A DNA stretch of 64,000 nt from Brevibacterium sp. S111 (GCF_004745075.1 NZ_RHFH01000001.1:186001-250000); one strand, 5' to 3'; shown: positions 16,573 through 25,412, counted from the first letter of the stretch. The notes: generated by a model from the sequence alone, not told the origin. A program made the numbers and translations.

Positions 16573-17058
16573 TCAGGAGCCGAGCTCTGCATCGAGGACT
16601 CTGAATGCAGAGTTCCATCCGTCGTAGGCGCTCGCTTCGGAACCGGAATCGTTCGGGATGCCGGTCACGGAGAATGTCATGCGGGTGGTGGCCTCGTCGA
16701 TCTCGTCGAATTCGATGCTCACCCGCGGCGATGCGTCGATCTCCTCGGGACTACCCCAGGTGAAGTCCAACCGCCGGGGCTGCTCGACGCGCAGATATCT
16801 GCCGGCGACCGGGAACTCCTGACCGGTCTCCTCGATGACCATCGTGTACGCGTAGAGGCCGCCTTCGCGGAGGTCGACGCTCACCGAGTCGCGTGGGGTG
16901 ACGAGGGTCTCCGGGTGGAACCAGCGGGCCATGACGTCCGGGGTGGTCCAGGCCCGCCAGACCTGTGCGCGGGGTGCGGAGAAATCGCGGACGATGGTGA
17001 AGCCGGGCTCCTCGGTCTCGGTCGGGTTCGTGTCGGCGGTGGTGTCATTCGTGTTCAT
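16573..17058 (-). CDS. SRPBCC / AHSA1-type ligand-binding protein
   Basis: A 161-residue START-like (Bet v1 fold) protein. The start at 17058 is set by a strong AAGGAGGA site. An acidic, Thr-rich leader is followed by FTIVRDFSAPRAQVWRAWTTPDVMARWF, the standard AHSA1 opening. GLYAYTMV, AGRYLRVEQPRRLDFTW and the C-terminal helix SAYDGWNSAFRVLDAEL complete the family pattern. It lies 47 bp downstream of an ArsR gene on the same strand; ArsR-SRPBCC operons are common, and the pair often acts as a ligand-sensing or detoxification unit of unknown ligand. Confidence 0.9.
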   Translation of the reverse strand: MNTNDTTADTNPTETEEPGFTIVRDFSAPRAQVWRAWTTPDVMARWFHPETLVTPRDSVSVDLREGGLYAYTMVIEETGQEFPVAGRYLRVEQPRRLDFTWGSPEEIDASPRVSIEFDEIDEATTRMTFSVTGIPNDSGSEASAYDGWNSAFRVLDAELGS

Positions 17059-17105
17059 GATGCTCCTCCTTGAGTCGATCATCTTCCGTATAGGACTGCA
17101 CGGGT

Positions 17106-17432
17106 TCAGGACGTCTCAGCCTGCTGGTCGGCGGCCAGAACCTGGTCGAGATTGTCGAATCGCTGCTGCCATTCGTCGTGAGCGGCCTGCAGCCAGCCGG
17201 TTGCAGCGGACAGCCTATCGACGTTCAGCGACACGATTCGTCTCTGGGCGCTCTTCGACCTCGTGATCAGGCCGGCACTCTCGAGCACCTTGAGGTGCTG
17301 GGAGACTGCGGACCGGCTGATCGGCAGCGGATCCGCCAGCTCTCCCGAACTCAAATCCCCATCACGGAGTCGATCGATGATCGCTCTGCGCGTGGGGTCG
17401 GCCAGAGCCCCGAAAACGAGATCCAAAGTCAT
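17106..17432 (-). CDS. ArsR/SmtB-family transcriptional repressor
   Basis: A 108-residue winged-helix regulator: VFGALADPTRRAIIDRLRDGDLSSGELADPL, recognition helix ISRSAVSQHLKVLESAGLI, and wing RSKSAQRRIVSLN. No Cys or His metal-site pattern (ELCVCDL) is present, so it probably senses a non-metal ligand or acts with the SRPBCC partner. It heads the arsR-SRPBCC operon. A consensus-like promoter (TTGACA, 16 bp, TATTGT) and a perfect 14-bp palindrome just upstream of its start codon indicate autoregulation. Confidence 0.92.
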   Translation of the reverse strand: MTLDLVFGALADPTRRAIIDRLRDGDLSSGELADPLPISRSAVSQHLKVLESAGLITRSKSAQRRIVSLNVDRLSAATGWLQAAHDEWQQRFDNLDQVLAADQQAETS

Positions 17433-17441
17433 TGAAGCACC

Positions 17442-17455
17442 TACTTAATTAAGTA
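17442..17455. promoter_or_regulatory. ArsR operator palindrome
   Basis: TACTTAATTAAGTA is perfectly self-complementary and very AT-rich in a GC-rich window. It spans the expected transcription start and ends 9 bp before the arsR start codon, an ideal place for steric repression by the ArsR product. Confidence 0.7.
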
Positions 17456-17461
17456 CCGCCT

Positions 17462-17489
17462 ACAATACAGTCCTCAATGCAGGTGTCAA
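17462..17489 (-). promoter_or_regulatory. Promoter of the arsR-SRPBCC operon
   Basis: On the minus strand, TTGACA (17489-17484) and TATTGT (17467-17462) are 16 bp apart, close to the housekeeping sigma consensus. The start point would fall near 17455, inside the palindrome. It is the best promoter match I found in the window. Confidence 0.7.
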
Positions 17490-17633
17490 GGGTTCTGCAC
17501 GGTCAGTGTTCACGTGATCGCCCCCCGTCTCGGCCGACCGGATCCGTCCCGGCATTCGTTTCCGGCAGGGGCATCGATTCCGACTAGGCTGGGAGTGTGC
17601 CGTTTCGGCCCACCCCTGAGTTCGAGGAGAGAC

Positions 17634-18455
17634 ATGGATCGCGATTCGATCGAATGCTGGCTGACCGATATGGACGGCGTCCTGGTCAAAGAGAACAACC
17701 CCCTGCCCGGGGCCGCTGAACTGCTCGCCCAATGGCGGCAGGCTGACATCCCCTACCTGGTGCTGACGAACAATTCGATCTACACCGCCCGAGACCTCTC
17801 GGCCCGGCTGCGTTCGAACGGACTCGACGTCCCCGAGGCGAACATCTGGACCTCGGCCATGGCCACCGCGGACTTCCTGTCCAATCAGGTCGATCACGGC
17901 ACCGCCTATGTCGTCGGCGAGGCGGGGCTGACGACGGCTATCCACGAAGCTGGGTTCGTCATGACCGAACACGACCCGGACTTCGTCGTCGTCGGCGAAA
18001 CGCATTCGTACTCGTTCGAAGCGATCACGAAGGCGATCCGCCTCATCGATGCCGGTTCCCGCTTCATCGTCACGAACCCGGACGCCACCGGCCCCAGCCC
18101 CGAGGGTGTCCTTCCGGCCACCGGCGCCATCGCCGCTCTCATCACGAAGGCGACGAACCGCGATCCCTACGTGGTGGGCAAGCCGAATCCGATGATGTTC
18201 CGTTCAGCCCTGAACAAGATCGGCGCGCATTCGATGAGCACTGCAATGATCGGAGACCGCATGGACACCGACATCATCGCCGGCATGGAAGCCGGCATGC
18301 ACACCGTGCTCGTACTGTCGGGAATCTCCACCGTCGAGGATGTCCGCGCCTTCCCGTTCCGCCCCAACGAGATCGTCGACGGAGTCCACGAGCTCCTCGA
18401 CGTCCCACTGGAGGCGCGCAGCGAGCTCGGCCCGGACGTCACCGGCTCCGCCTGA
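17634..18455 (+). CDS. HAD-IIA family (NagD-like) hydrolase
   Basis: Haloacid-dehalogenase phosphatase, 273 residues. The start at ATG 17634 follows GAGGAGAGAC. Motif I is WLTDMDGVLV (nucleophile and acid Asp), motif II is LVLTNNS, motif III Lys is in VVGKPNPMMF, and motif IV is MIGDRMDTDI. The cap between motifs II and III is the type C2 arrangement of NagD/Pho13-like phosphatases, which often clean up damaged or overflow sugar phosphates. Substrate unknown. It is transcribed divergently from arsR and convergently toward cls, with a long inverted repeat after its stop. Confidence 0.92.
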   Translation: MDRDSIECWLTDMDGVLVKENNPLPGAAELLAQWRQADIPYLVLTNNSIYTARDLSARLRSNGLDVPEANIWTSAMATADFLSNQVDHGTAYVVGEAGLTTAIHEAGFVMTEHDPDFVVVGETHSYSFEAITKAIRLIDAGSRFIVTNPDATGPSPEGVLPATGAIAALITKATNRDPYVVGKPNPMMFRSALNKIGAHSMSTAMIGDRMDTDIIAGMEAGMHTVLVLSGISTVEDVRAFPFRPNEIVDGVHELLDVPLEARSELGPDVTGSA

Positions 18456-18503
18456 GACTCGCTGGCCCCGCTGGTTCGCTGGCCCAGGACGCGATGCCCC
18501 CAA

Positions 18504-18564
18504 AAACATAGGTCACTATCGGATACTTTCAAGCGCGAAACGTATCCGATAGTGACCTATGTTT
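18504..18564. repeat. Perfect 23-bp inverted repeat with a 15-nt loop, plus a third half-copy
   Basis: Arms 18504-18526 and 18542-18564 are exact complements around the core CACTATCGGATAC. A third copy of the right arm core (GTGTCCGATAGTGACC, 15 of 16 bases) follows in direct orientation at 18573-18588. The element is less GC-rich than its surroundings and lies between convergent HAD and cls genes. It may be a bidirectional terminator, a REP-like element or the remnant of a small mobile element. The rest of 18456-18737 holds only this and the tandem repeat that follows. Confidence 0.75.
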
Positions 18565-18648
18565 CGGCGAAAGTGTCCGATAGTGACCACAAGTCCGCGC
18601 CAGGACGTGCCGGCGCGCCAGTTTCAGCACCGGCTACGGTGCCGCGCT

Positions 18649-18756
18649 CACTACATTGCGGAGGCTAACAGCAGGGTGCAGGATCACTACATCGCGGAGG
18701 CTAACAGCAGGGTGCAGGATCACTACATCGCGGAGGCTCACTGCAGGGCGGAGGTC
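18649..18756. repeat. Three tandem 36-bp repeats reaching into the cls 3' end
   Basis: Units 18649-18684, 18685-18720 and 18721-18756 start CACTACAT(C/T)GCGGAGGCT. Units 1 and 2 differ at one base; unit 3 diverges after its first half because it continues into the cls coding end (stop at 18738). A 36-bp period preserves reading frame; translated rightward it would give a 12-residue HYIAEANSRVQD repeat, but no gene is evident. It looks like a tandem duplication seeded from the end of cls. Confidence 0.8.
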
Positions 18757-20210
18757 AGACGCATCGCCGACTCCATGTAGCGGCGTCTCAACGGCCGCTT
18801 CTCCCACTCCTCGAGTGTCAGCTCTCGGCTGACCTCCTGGTAGCCGGCGACGACCTCGACGATGTCGTCGACGAGGTCACCACCGGTCGTGAGCAGGCTG
18901 ATCTCGTAGTTGAGGCCGAAGGAGCGCATATCCATGTTCGATGAGCCCATCACCGCATAGGTGTCGTCGACGACGAAGCACTTCGTGTGCAGCACCGCCG
19001 GTTTCGGGAACATGAAGATCCGCACTCCCGCTTCGAGCAGCGACCGGTAGTACGAGGACTGAGCACGGTCGACCATGTACTGGTCGGCCTGCTCGCTGAC
19101 ATAGAGTTCGACCTCGACGCCGCGCCGAGCCGCTGTGCCGACCGCGGCGAGCAGCGATTCGTCGGGCACGAAGTAGGGACTGACGATGGCCAGGCGCTTC
19201 TGCGCGAGGTACATCATCGAGGTGAAGACTTTGAGGTTCGGTTCGGTGGTGAAGCCGGGCCCCGAGGGAATGAGCTGCATCGCGCTCGTCGCCCCGCCCA
19301 CTTCGGGTTCGTTGCCGTCGCGAGCGTAGGGTCGGACCCCCAGCGCCTCTCCTGATTCGCTGTACCAGTCGGTGGAGAACACAGCCTCGATCCCGGCGAC
19401 GATGGGGCCGGAGAGTTCGACCATGGTGTCGTGCCAATGACGACCGATGCGCACGTTCTTCTTATTCAGGTACGTCGAGTCGATCATGTTCTGCGAACCC
19501 ATCATCGCCTTCGCCCCGTCGACGACGAGGAGTTTGCGGTGGTTGCGCAGGTCGATCCGCCGGGCCTTGCCCCGCCACGGGATGAACGGCAGCATGAGAT
19601 GCCATTCGATGCCGGCGGCGGTCAGTCGCTTGCCCAGCCGGTGGAATCCCGGGTATTTCCGAGACCCGATGTGATCGAAGAGGACGCGCACTTCGACCCC
19701 ACGTGCCGAGGCTCGTTCGAGTGCGCGGAAGAACACGTCGGTCGTCGAGTCCCAGGCCATGATGTAGATCTCGACGTGGACGTAGTCGCGCGCTTCGTCG
19801 ACGAGCTGCGACATCCGGGCGATGGATTCCTCGTAGTCCGAGATCACCCCGTGGCTGTCACCGGTGACCATCGGAAGCGCGGTCAGTGCCCGCCCCAGCT
19901 GGGCGATGGAGACGAATTCCGGGGCGGCGACCAGCGAGGGCGGCACATCGGGCAGGTCGTCGGCGCCTTCGTGCATGAGTTCGTTCGCTTCGGCCTGGAT
20001 CTCCGCCCTCCGGCGGTTGATGGAGGGGCTGCCCAGCATGATGAACGCGGGGATGCCGACGATCGGCACGAACAGGATGAGCAGCAGCCACGCCGAGGAG
20101 GACGACGGTCGCCGGTTCTCCGGCACGACGCCGATTGCGATGATCTTGACGATGTATTCGATGACGATCCAGGTCGTCGTCGCCACCGTAGCCACCACGC
20201 TGAGGTCCAT
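18738..20210 (-). CDS. cls: Cardiolipin synthase (phospholipase D type)
   Basis: Membrane enzyme that makes cardiolipin by phosphatidyl transfer. It has 490 residues with two N-terminal transmembrane helices (about 5-30 and 38-60, the latter ending PIVGIPAFIMLGSP) and two HKD catalytic motifs: HRKLLVVDG at 224-232 and HTKCFVVDD from His 408, each followed by the usual MGSxN. The last codons overlap the third unit of a tandem repeat, so the extreme C-terminus (RLTSALQ) may vary between strains. No partner genes are adjacent on the same strand; it is separated from acd by about 230 bp. Confidence 0.95.
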   Translation of the reverse strand: MDLSVVATVATTTWIVIEYIVKIIAIGVVPENRRPSSSSAWLLLILFVPIVGIPAFIMLGSPSINRRRAEIQAEANELMHEGADDLPDVPPSLVAAPEFVSIAQLGRALTALPMVTGDSHGVISDYEESIARMSQLVDEARDYVHVEIYIMAWDSTTDVFFRALERASARGVEVRVLFDHIGSRKYPGFHRLGKRLTAAGIEWHLMLPFIPWRGKARRIDLRNHRKLLVVDGAKAMMGSQNMIDSTYLNKKNVRIGRHWHDTMVELSGPIVAGIEAVFSTDWYSESGEALGVRPYARDGNEPEVGGATSAMQLIPSGPGFTTEPNLKVFTSMMYLAQKRLAIVSPYFVPDESLLAAVGTAARRGVEVELYVSEQADQYMVDRAQSSYYRSLLEAGVRIFMFPKPAVLHTKCFVVDDTYAVMGSSNMDMRSFGLNYEISLLTTGGDLVDDIVEVVAGYQEVSRELTLEEWEKRPLRRRYMESAMRLTSALQ

Positions 20211-20444
20211 CCGCGTTCACCTCCACAATCGGTCGCCCGGTCACCTCGATGTCCTGTCGCCCCAGACTATCGCCTGCCCGGCTCGGCCGAATCGATCACC
20301 CCGATCGAATCGCCCGCCGAGGCGGTCGTCCACGTCCGTACGGATGTGCACGACCGCCTCGGCGGGCGGGGTGCGGGTCGGTCCCCGAAGGAGCGCTTGA
20401 GCGCGAACGCGACCGGCGCGAACCGGTTCAGGGACCGATCCGGT

Positions 20445-21617
20445 TCAGATTCCGAGTTCGCGGGCGATGAGCATGAGCTGGACCTCGGTCGTGCCTTCGC
20501 CGATTTCGAGGATCTTCGAGTCGCGGTAGTGGCGGGCGACGAGGTATTCGTTCATGAACCCGTAGCCGCCGTGGATCTGGGTGGCGTCGCGGGCGTTGTC
20601 CATGGCGGCCTCACCGGCGATCATCTTCGCGATGGCCGCTTCCTTCTTGAACGGCAGTCCGGCGAGCATCCGGGAGGCTGCGAGGTAGTAGGCCGAGCGG
20701 GCGGCGACGACGCGGGCTTCCATGCGGGCGATCTTGAAGGAGATGCCCTGGAAGTCGGCGATCGGCTTGCCGAAGGCCTGGCGTTCCTTCGCGTACTTCA
20801 CGGATTCGTCCACGCAGCCCTGAGCAGCACCGACGGACAGTGCGCCCACGGCGATGCGGCCCTCGTCGAGGATGCGCAGGAAGTTCGCATATCCGCGTCC
20901 GCGTTCGCCGAGCAGGTTGGCTTCGGGCACCTGCACATCGTCGAAGGTCAGGGGGTGCGTGTCCGAAGAGTTCCAGCCGACCTTGTCATAGGCAGGTTCG
21001 GCGGTGAAGCCCGGTGTCCCGGTGGGGACCATGATCGTCGAGATCTCGGGGACCTCACGGCCTGACTTCGAGGTTCGGGTCCCGGTCACTGCCGTGGCGG
21101 TGACCAGCCGGGTGATGTCGGTGCCGGAGTTCGTGATGAAGCACTTGCTGCCGTTGATCGTCCACGTGCCGTTCTCCAGCGTGGCCTTCGTCTTCGTGCC
21201 CCCGGCATCGGATCCGGCCTCGGGCTCGGTCAGACCGAAGGCGGCCAGTCCGGAGGCGTCGGTGAGCTTGGGCAGCCACTCCTTCTTCTGCTCCTCGGTG
21301 CCGAAGCGGTAGATCGGCATCGCACCGAGCGAGACGCCGGCCTCAAGGGTGATGGCCAGAGACTGGTTGACTCGGGCGATCTCCTCGATGGCCAGGCACA
21401 GGGCGAAGTAGTCTCCGCCCATGCCGCCGTATTCCTCGTCGAAGGGCAGACCGAACAGGCCCATCTGCCCCATCTTCGCAACGAGTGCGTAGGGGAACTC
21501 GTGTTTGGCATCGAGTTCGGCTGAGACGGGTGCGACCTCTTCGTCGGTGAATTTCGCAACACCCTGGCGCAGGTCTTCGTATTCTTCGGGCAACATGCCC
21601 GGAACAAAGGTTTCCAT
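20445..21617 (-). CDS. Acyl-CoA dehydrogenase (probable isovaleryl-CoA dehydrogenase)
   Basis: FAD enzyme of 390 residues that introduces a 2,3 double bond into acyl-CoA. FAD/substrate signatures are FGLTEPEAGSDAGG and KCFITNSGTD; LDEGRIAVGALSVGAAQGC and QIHGGYGFMNEY are the second ACAD signature region, with the C-terminal EIGEGTTEVQLMLIARELGI. Its place directly downstream of the methylcrotonyl-CoA carboxylase genes argues for isovaleryl-CoA as substrate, giving 3-methylcrotonyl-CoA (inference from context). It follows the accA gene after 33 bp on the same strand, as the third gene of the accD-accA-acd operon. Confidence 0.9.
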   Translation of the reverse strand: METFVPGMLPEEYEDLRQGVAKFTDEEVAPVSAELDAKHEFPYALVAKMGQMGLFGLPFDEEYGGMGGDYFALCLAIEEIARVNQSLAITLEAGVSLGAMPIYRFGTEEQKKEWLPKLTDASGLAAFGLTEPEAGSDAGGTKTKATLENGTWTINGSKCFITNSGTDITRLVTATAVTGTRTSKSGREVPEISTIMVPTGTPGFTAEPAYDKVGWNSSDTHPLTFDDVQVPEANLLGERGRGYANFLRILDEGRIAVGALSVGAAQGCVDESVKYAKERQAFGKPIADFQGISFKIARMEARVVAARSAYYLAASRMLAGLPFKKEAAIAKMIAGEAAMDNARDATQIHGGYGFMNEYLVARHYRDSKILEIGEGTTEVQLMLIARELGI

Positions 21618-21650
21618 GGTTTCCTCCCCGCTTGCGGCGTGGTTATCGGT

Positions 21651-23756
21651 TCAGTTCTCTGATGTGGTGTCGGTGGACGGTGTCGCCGCGGATCCCTCGG
21701 CGGCGGATTCGTCGACGACGGTGGCGAGCACCTCGTCGAGTCCGACCTGGATGCCTGCGACGGCGGTGACGGTGACGATGCCGGCGGCGGGCGCGGTGAG
21801 CACGTGCTCCATCTTCATCGCTTCGACGACGACGATCGGGTCGCCCTGTTCGACGTGGTCGCCGGTGGCGACTTTGATGTCGACGACGGATCCGGGCATC
21901 GGGGCGAGCACTTCCGCACCGTCGAGTCCGGGCGTCAGCGAGGTATCGGCCCGCGGACGGCTGAAGGCATGGACGCCGCGGTCGCTGCTGACCCAGATGC
22001 TGCGGCTGCCGGCATCAGAGAAGATGCGGGCGGTGTACTGGATGCCGTCGATGCTCAGATGCCACAGCCCCGTGTCGTCGATGGTCACGGAGCCTGCCCG
22101 TGCACTCACCTCGACCCCGGGTGCCATGGCGGCGGCCGGTGCCGGGCCGTATTCGACCTCGTCGCCGTCGTCGACAGTCATCTCGCCGGCCTCGGCGAAG
22201 TCGAGACGCACGGTGGGGCGGAATTCGGGACGAGACGTCCGGAAGGCCGCCGGTCTCCCCCACGCCGAGGCGGTTCCGCCGACTGCTGCGCCTGCCAGAT
22301 CCCGGGCCGTGACCGCACCGGTGATCGCGGTCCCTGCGCGGCCTAGAGTCTCGATGACTGCCGCGGCGGCGACCTGTCTGTCGATCTCGCTCGGCACGTG
22401 GGCCAGCTGGCTCTCGTCGAGGTTGTCGATGAGTGAGGTGTCGAGATCACCCGAGATCACTGCGTCGATGGTGATGAGCGTGCGCAGGAAGTCGATGTTC
22501 GTCACGATGCCGGGCACCGCCGAGGCGGCGAGCGCGGCGTCGAGGCGAGCGAGCGCGGCTGCCCGGTCGGGTGCGTGGACGATGAGCTTGGCGATCATCG
22601 GATCGTAGTCCGAGGCGATGGTCTGCCCGGCTTCGAGACCGGCATCGACGCGAATGCCTTCGCCTTCGGGGAAGACGACGTCGAGGGCGCGCCCGCCGGT
22701 GGGCAGGAAGCCGCGCGAGGGATCCTCGGCGTAGATGCGGGCCTCGATCGAATGCCCCGTCATCGTGATGTCGTCTTGGACCAGAGGCAGCTCTTCACCG
22801 GCGCCGATGCGCAGCTGGAGTTCGACGAGATCGATCCCGGTGACCTCCTCGGTGACCGGGTGCTCGACCTGGAGACGGGTGTTCATCTCCATGAAGAAGA
22901 ACTCGTCGGGGCGGTCGGCGCCGACGATGAACTCGACGGTTCCGGCCCCGACGTAGCCCACGGACTTCGCGGTCTCACAGGCCGCCTGGCCGATCCGGGC
23001 TCGGGTGGCCTCGTCGAGCAGCGCCGACGGAGCCTCCTCGATGACCTTCTGGTGGCGGCGCTGCAGCGAACATTCACGTTCGCCGAGGTGGATGACGTTG
23101 CCGTGCGCATCGGCCATGATCTGGACTTCGATGTGGCGCGGGGTGGCGACGAGACGTTCGAGGAACAGGGTGTCGTCGCCGAAGGAGCTCGCGGCCTCGC
23201 GGCGGGCAGTCTTGAGCGCCTCGGGCAGCTTGTCCGCGTCGAACACCGCGTGCATGCCTTTGCCTCCACCACCGGCGGAGGGTTTGATGAGCACGGGGAA
23301 GCCGATGTCGGCGGATGCGGCGATGAGCGACTCGTCGCTCATGGCGGCGTCCTTCGTGCCGGGTACGAGGGGTACTCCGCGGGAGGACACGGCCTGCTTC
23401 GCGGTGATCTTGTCGCCCATGGTCCGGATGGCATCTGCCCCGGGTCCGAGGAAGACGATTCCGGCTTTCTCGCAGGCGGCGGAGAACTCGGCGTTCTCCG
23501 ACAGGAACCCGTAGCCGGGGTGGATGGCTTGCGCACCGGTCGCCTCGGCGGCGGCGATGACCTTGTCGATGCGCAGGTACGACTCGGCAGCGGCGGCCGG
23601 ACCGAGGTGCACGGCGAGGTCGGCGGCCTTGACGTGCGCGGCCTGGGCATCGGCGTCGGAGTAGACGGCGACGGTGCGGATGCCCAGCCGGCGGCAGGTG
23701 CGGATGACGCGCAGGGCGATCTCTCCGCGATTGGCGATGAGAACTGTATTGAACAT
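21651..23756 (-). CDS. accA1: Methylcrotonyl-CoA carboxylase alpha subunit (biotin carboxylase + biotin carrier)
   Basis: Carboxylates its own biotin for transfer to 3-methylcrotonyl-CoA in leucine breakdown. The 701-residue protein runs from MFNTVLIANRGEIALRVIRT (biotin carboxylase N-domain) through the ATP-grasp segment with KPSAGGGGKGMH and the EMNTRLQVEHPVTEE signature to a C-terminal biotinyl domain with VEAMKMEH, biotin Lys at 648. An open frame extends upstream over the accD gene but is non-coding. GTG 23768, overlapping the accD stop by GTGA, is an alternative start adding four residues. The pairing with a MccB-type carboxyltransferase supports methylcrotonyl- rather than acetyl-CoA specificity. 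Confidence 0.93.
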   Translation of the reverse strand: MFNTVLIANRGEIALRVIRTCRRLGIRTVAVYSDADAQAAHVKAADLAVHLGPAAAAESYLRIDKVIAAAEATGAQAIHPGYGFLSENAEFSAACEKAGIVFLGPGADAIRTMGDKITAKQAVSSRGVPLVPGTKDAAMSDESLIAASADIGFPVLIKPSAGGGGKGMHAVFDADKLPEALKTARREAASSFGDDTLFLERLVATPRHIEVQIMADAHGNVIHLGERECSLQRRHQKVIEEAPSALLDEATRARIGQAACETAKSVGYVGAGTVEFIVGADRPDEFFFMEMNTRLQVEHPVTEEVTGIDLVELQLRIGAGEELPLVQDDITMTGHSIEARIYAEDPSRGFLPTGGRALDVVFPEGEGIRVDAGLEAGQTIASDYDPMIAKLIVHAPDRAAALARLDAALAASAVPGIVTNIDFLRTLITIDAVISGDLDTSLIDNLDESQLAHVPSEIDRQVAAAAVIETLGRAGTAITGAVTARDLAGAAVGGTASAWGRPAAFRTSRPEFRPTVRLDFAEAGEMTVDDGDEVEYGPAPAAAMAPGVEVSARAGSVTIDDTGLWHLSIDGIQYTARIFSDAGSRSIWVSSDRGVHAFSRPRADTSLTPGLDGAEVLAPMPGSVVDIKVATGDHVEQGDPIVVVEAMKMEHVLTAPAAGIVTVTAVAGIQVGLDEVLATVVDESAAEGSAATPSTDTTSEN

Positions 23757-23764
23757 GGAGGGGC

Positions 23765-25378
23765 TCACATTCTGAAGACGCCGTAGCCGCTGGCATTGAG
23801 CGGGCGTTCCATCGGTCCGAAGCGGGCGAGTTCGAGGGCCAGTGCCAGCACCTGGCGGGTGTCGCCGGGTTCGATGATGCCGTCGTCCCACAGGCGTGCC
23901 GTCGAGTAGTACGGGTTGCCTTGGGCTTCGTACTGGTCGCGGATGGGCTGTTTGAATGAGTCTTCGTCCTCGGCGCTCCACGTCTCTCCGCGGCCTTCGA
24001 GCTGGTCGCGCTTGACCGTGGAGAGCACGCTGGCGGCCTGTTCGCCGCCCATCACGGAGATGCGGGCATTGGGCCACATCCACAGGAAGCGCGGGGAGTA
24101 GGCGCGGCCGCACATCGAGTAGTTGCCGGCACCGAAGGAGCCGCCGATGACGACGGTGAATTTCGGCACCCGGGCGGTGGCGACGGCGTTGACCATCTTC
24201 GCTCCGTGTTTGGCGATGCCGCCGGCTTCGTAGTCGCGGCCGACCATGAAGCCGGAGATGTTCTGCAGGAACACCAGCGGCACGCTGCGCTGGTCGCAGA
24301 GTTCGATGAAGTGGGCACCCTTCTGCGCGGATTCGCCGAAGAGGATGCCGTTGTTGGCCACGATGCCCACCGGGTGTCCGTCGAGGTGGGCGAATCCGGT
24401 GACGAGGCTCGTGCCGTATTCGGCCTTGAACTCGTGGAACTCGGACCCGTCGACGAGGCGGGCGATGACTTCGTGGACGTCATAGGGGGTGCGCGAGTCC
24501 ACAGGGACGACGGATGTCAGTTCCTCCGGCGCGTGCGCGGGCAGTCGCGGTTCGACGACGTCCCAGTTCGGCGCGCCCTTCGGCCCGAGCGTGGAGACGA
24601 TGTCGCGCATGATCTCCAGGGCGTGAGAGTCGTTGGCCGCCAGGTGGTCGGTGACGCCGGAGACCCGGGAGTGCAGCGCACCGCCGCCGAGCTCTTCGGC
24701 GGTGACTTCCTCACCGGTGGCGGCCTTGACCAGGGGCGGGCCGCCGAGGAAGATCGTGCCCTGCTCGGAGACGATGATCGATTCGTCGGCCATGGCCGGG
24801 ACGTAGGCACCGCCGGCGGTGCAGGAGCCCATGACGGCGGCCAGCTGCGGAATGCCCGCGGCAGAGAGCGTGGCCTGGTTGAAGAAGATGCGCCCGAAGT
24901 GTTCACGGTCGGGGAACACGTCATCCTGGTTGGGCAGGTTGGCCCCTCCGGAGTCCACGAGGTAGATGCACGGGAGGCTGTTCTCCTTCGCGATCTCCTG
25001 GGCGCGCAGGTGCTTCTTCACCGTGACCGGATAATAGGTGCCGCCCTTGACGGTGGCGTCATTGGCGACGATGACGCATTCGCGTCCGGCGACCCGGCCG
25101 ATTCCGGTGATGATTCCGGCTCCCGGGCTGGCGTCGTCGTACATGCCGTTCGCGGCCAGCGAGGAGAGCTCGAGAAACGGGGTGCCGGGGTCGAGCAGTG
25201 CTTCGACGCGATCCCGGGGCAGCAGTTTGCCGCGGTCGATGTGGCGTTGCCTGGACTTCTCGGAGCCGCCGCGGGCGGTGGCCGCGATGCGCTCCCGGAG
25301 TTCAGCGATGAGCTCGGCGTGGGCGTCGGAATTGGCCTGCCCCATTGCCGGACTGATCGCAGTTCCCACTGCTCTCAT
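23765..25378 (-). CDS. accD1: Methylcrotonyl-CoA carboxylase beta subunit (carboxyltransferase)
   Basis: Transfers the carboxyl group from biotin to 3-methylcrotonyl-CoA. The 537-residue length and sequence fit the MccB clade of carboxyltransferases: [18 protein letters not shown], the N-domain loop [29 protein letters not shown] that is diagnostic for methylcrotonyl/geranyl carboxylases, [13 protein letters not shown], and C-domain [24 protein letters not shown]. It is the first gene of the accD-accA-acd operon, divergent from a TetR gene, with a 22-bp palindrome 12 bp before its start. Confidence 0.94.
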   Translation of the reverse strand: MRAVGTAISPAMGQANSDAHAELIAELRERIAATARGGSEKSRQRHIDRGKLLPRDRVEALLDPGTPFLELSSLAANGMYDDASPGAGIITGIGRVAGRECVIVANDATVKGGTYYPVTVKKHLRAQEIAKENSLPCIYLVDSGGANLPNQDDVFPDREHFGRIFFNQATLSAAGIPQLAAVMGSCTAGGAYVPAMADESIIVSEQGTIFLGGPPLVKAATGEEVTAEELGGGALHSRVSGVTDHLAANDSHALEIMRDIVSTLGPKGAPNWDVVEPRLPAHAPEELTSVVPVDSRTPYDVHEVIARLVDGSEFHEFKAEYGTSLVTGFAHLDGHPVGIVANNGILFGESAQKGAHFIELCDQRSVPLVFLQNISGFMVGRDYEAGGIAKHGAKMVNAVATARVPKFTVVIGGSFGAGNYSMCGRAYSPRFLWMWPNARISVMGGEQAASVLSTVKRDQLEGRGETWSAEDEDSFKQPIRDQYEAQGNPYYSTARLWDDGIIEPGDTRQVLALALELARFGPMERPLNASGYGVFRM

Positions 25379-25390
25379 TCCATCCTCGTT

Positions 25391-25412
25391 TCAGTTAACG
25401 ATTATTAACTGA
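25391..25412. promoter_or_regulatory. TetR-type operator in the accD1/tetR divergent region
   Basis: TCAGTTAA and TTAACTGA form a perfect 8-bp inverted repeat around CGATTA. On the plus strand TTAACG (25395-25400) and TATGAT (25417-25422), 16 bp apart, could be the tetR promoter, so a bound repressor would cover it. The site is also 12 bp from the accD start, allowing control of both directions. Confidence 0.65.

Noticed and set aside
18649..18756. CRISPR-like array
   Set aside because: The repeats are directly adjacent without spacers and there are no cas genes.
18559..18780. 73-codon plus-strand frame with 12-residue repeats
   Set aside because: It arises from the 36-bp tandem repeat, overlaps the cls end and has no ribosome site or homologous family.
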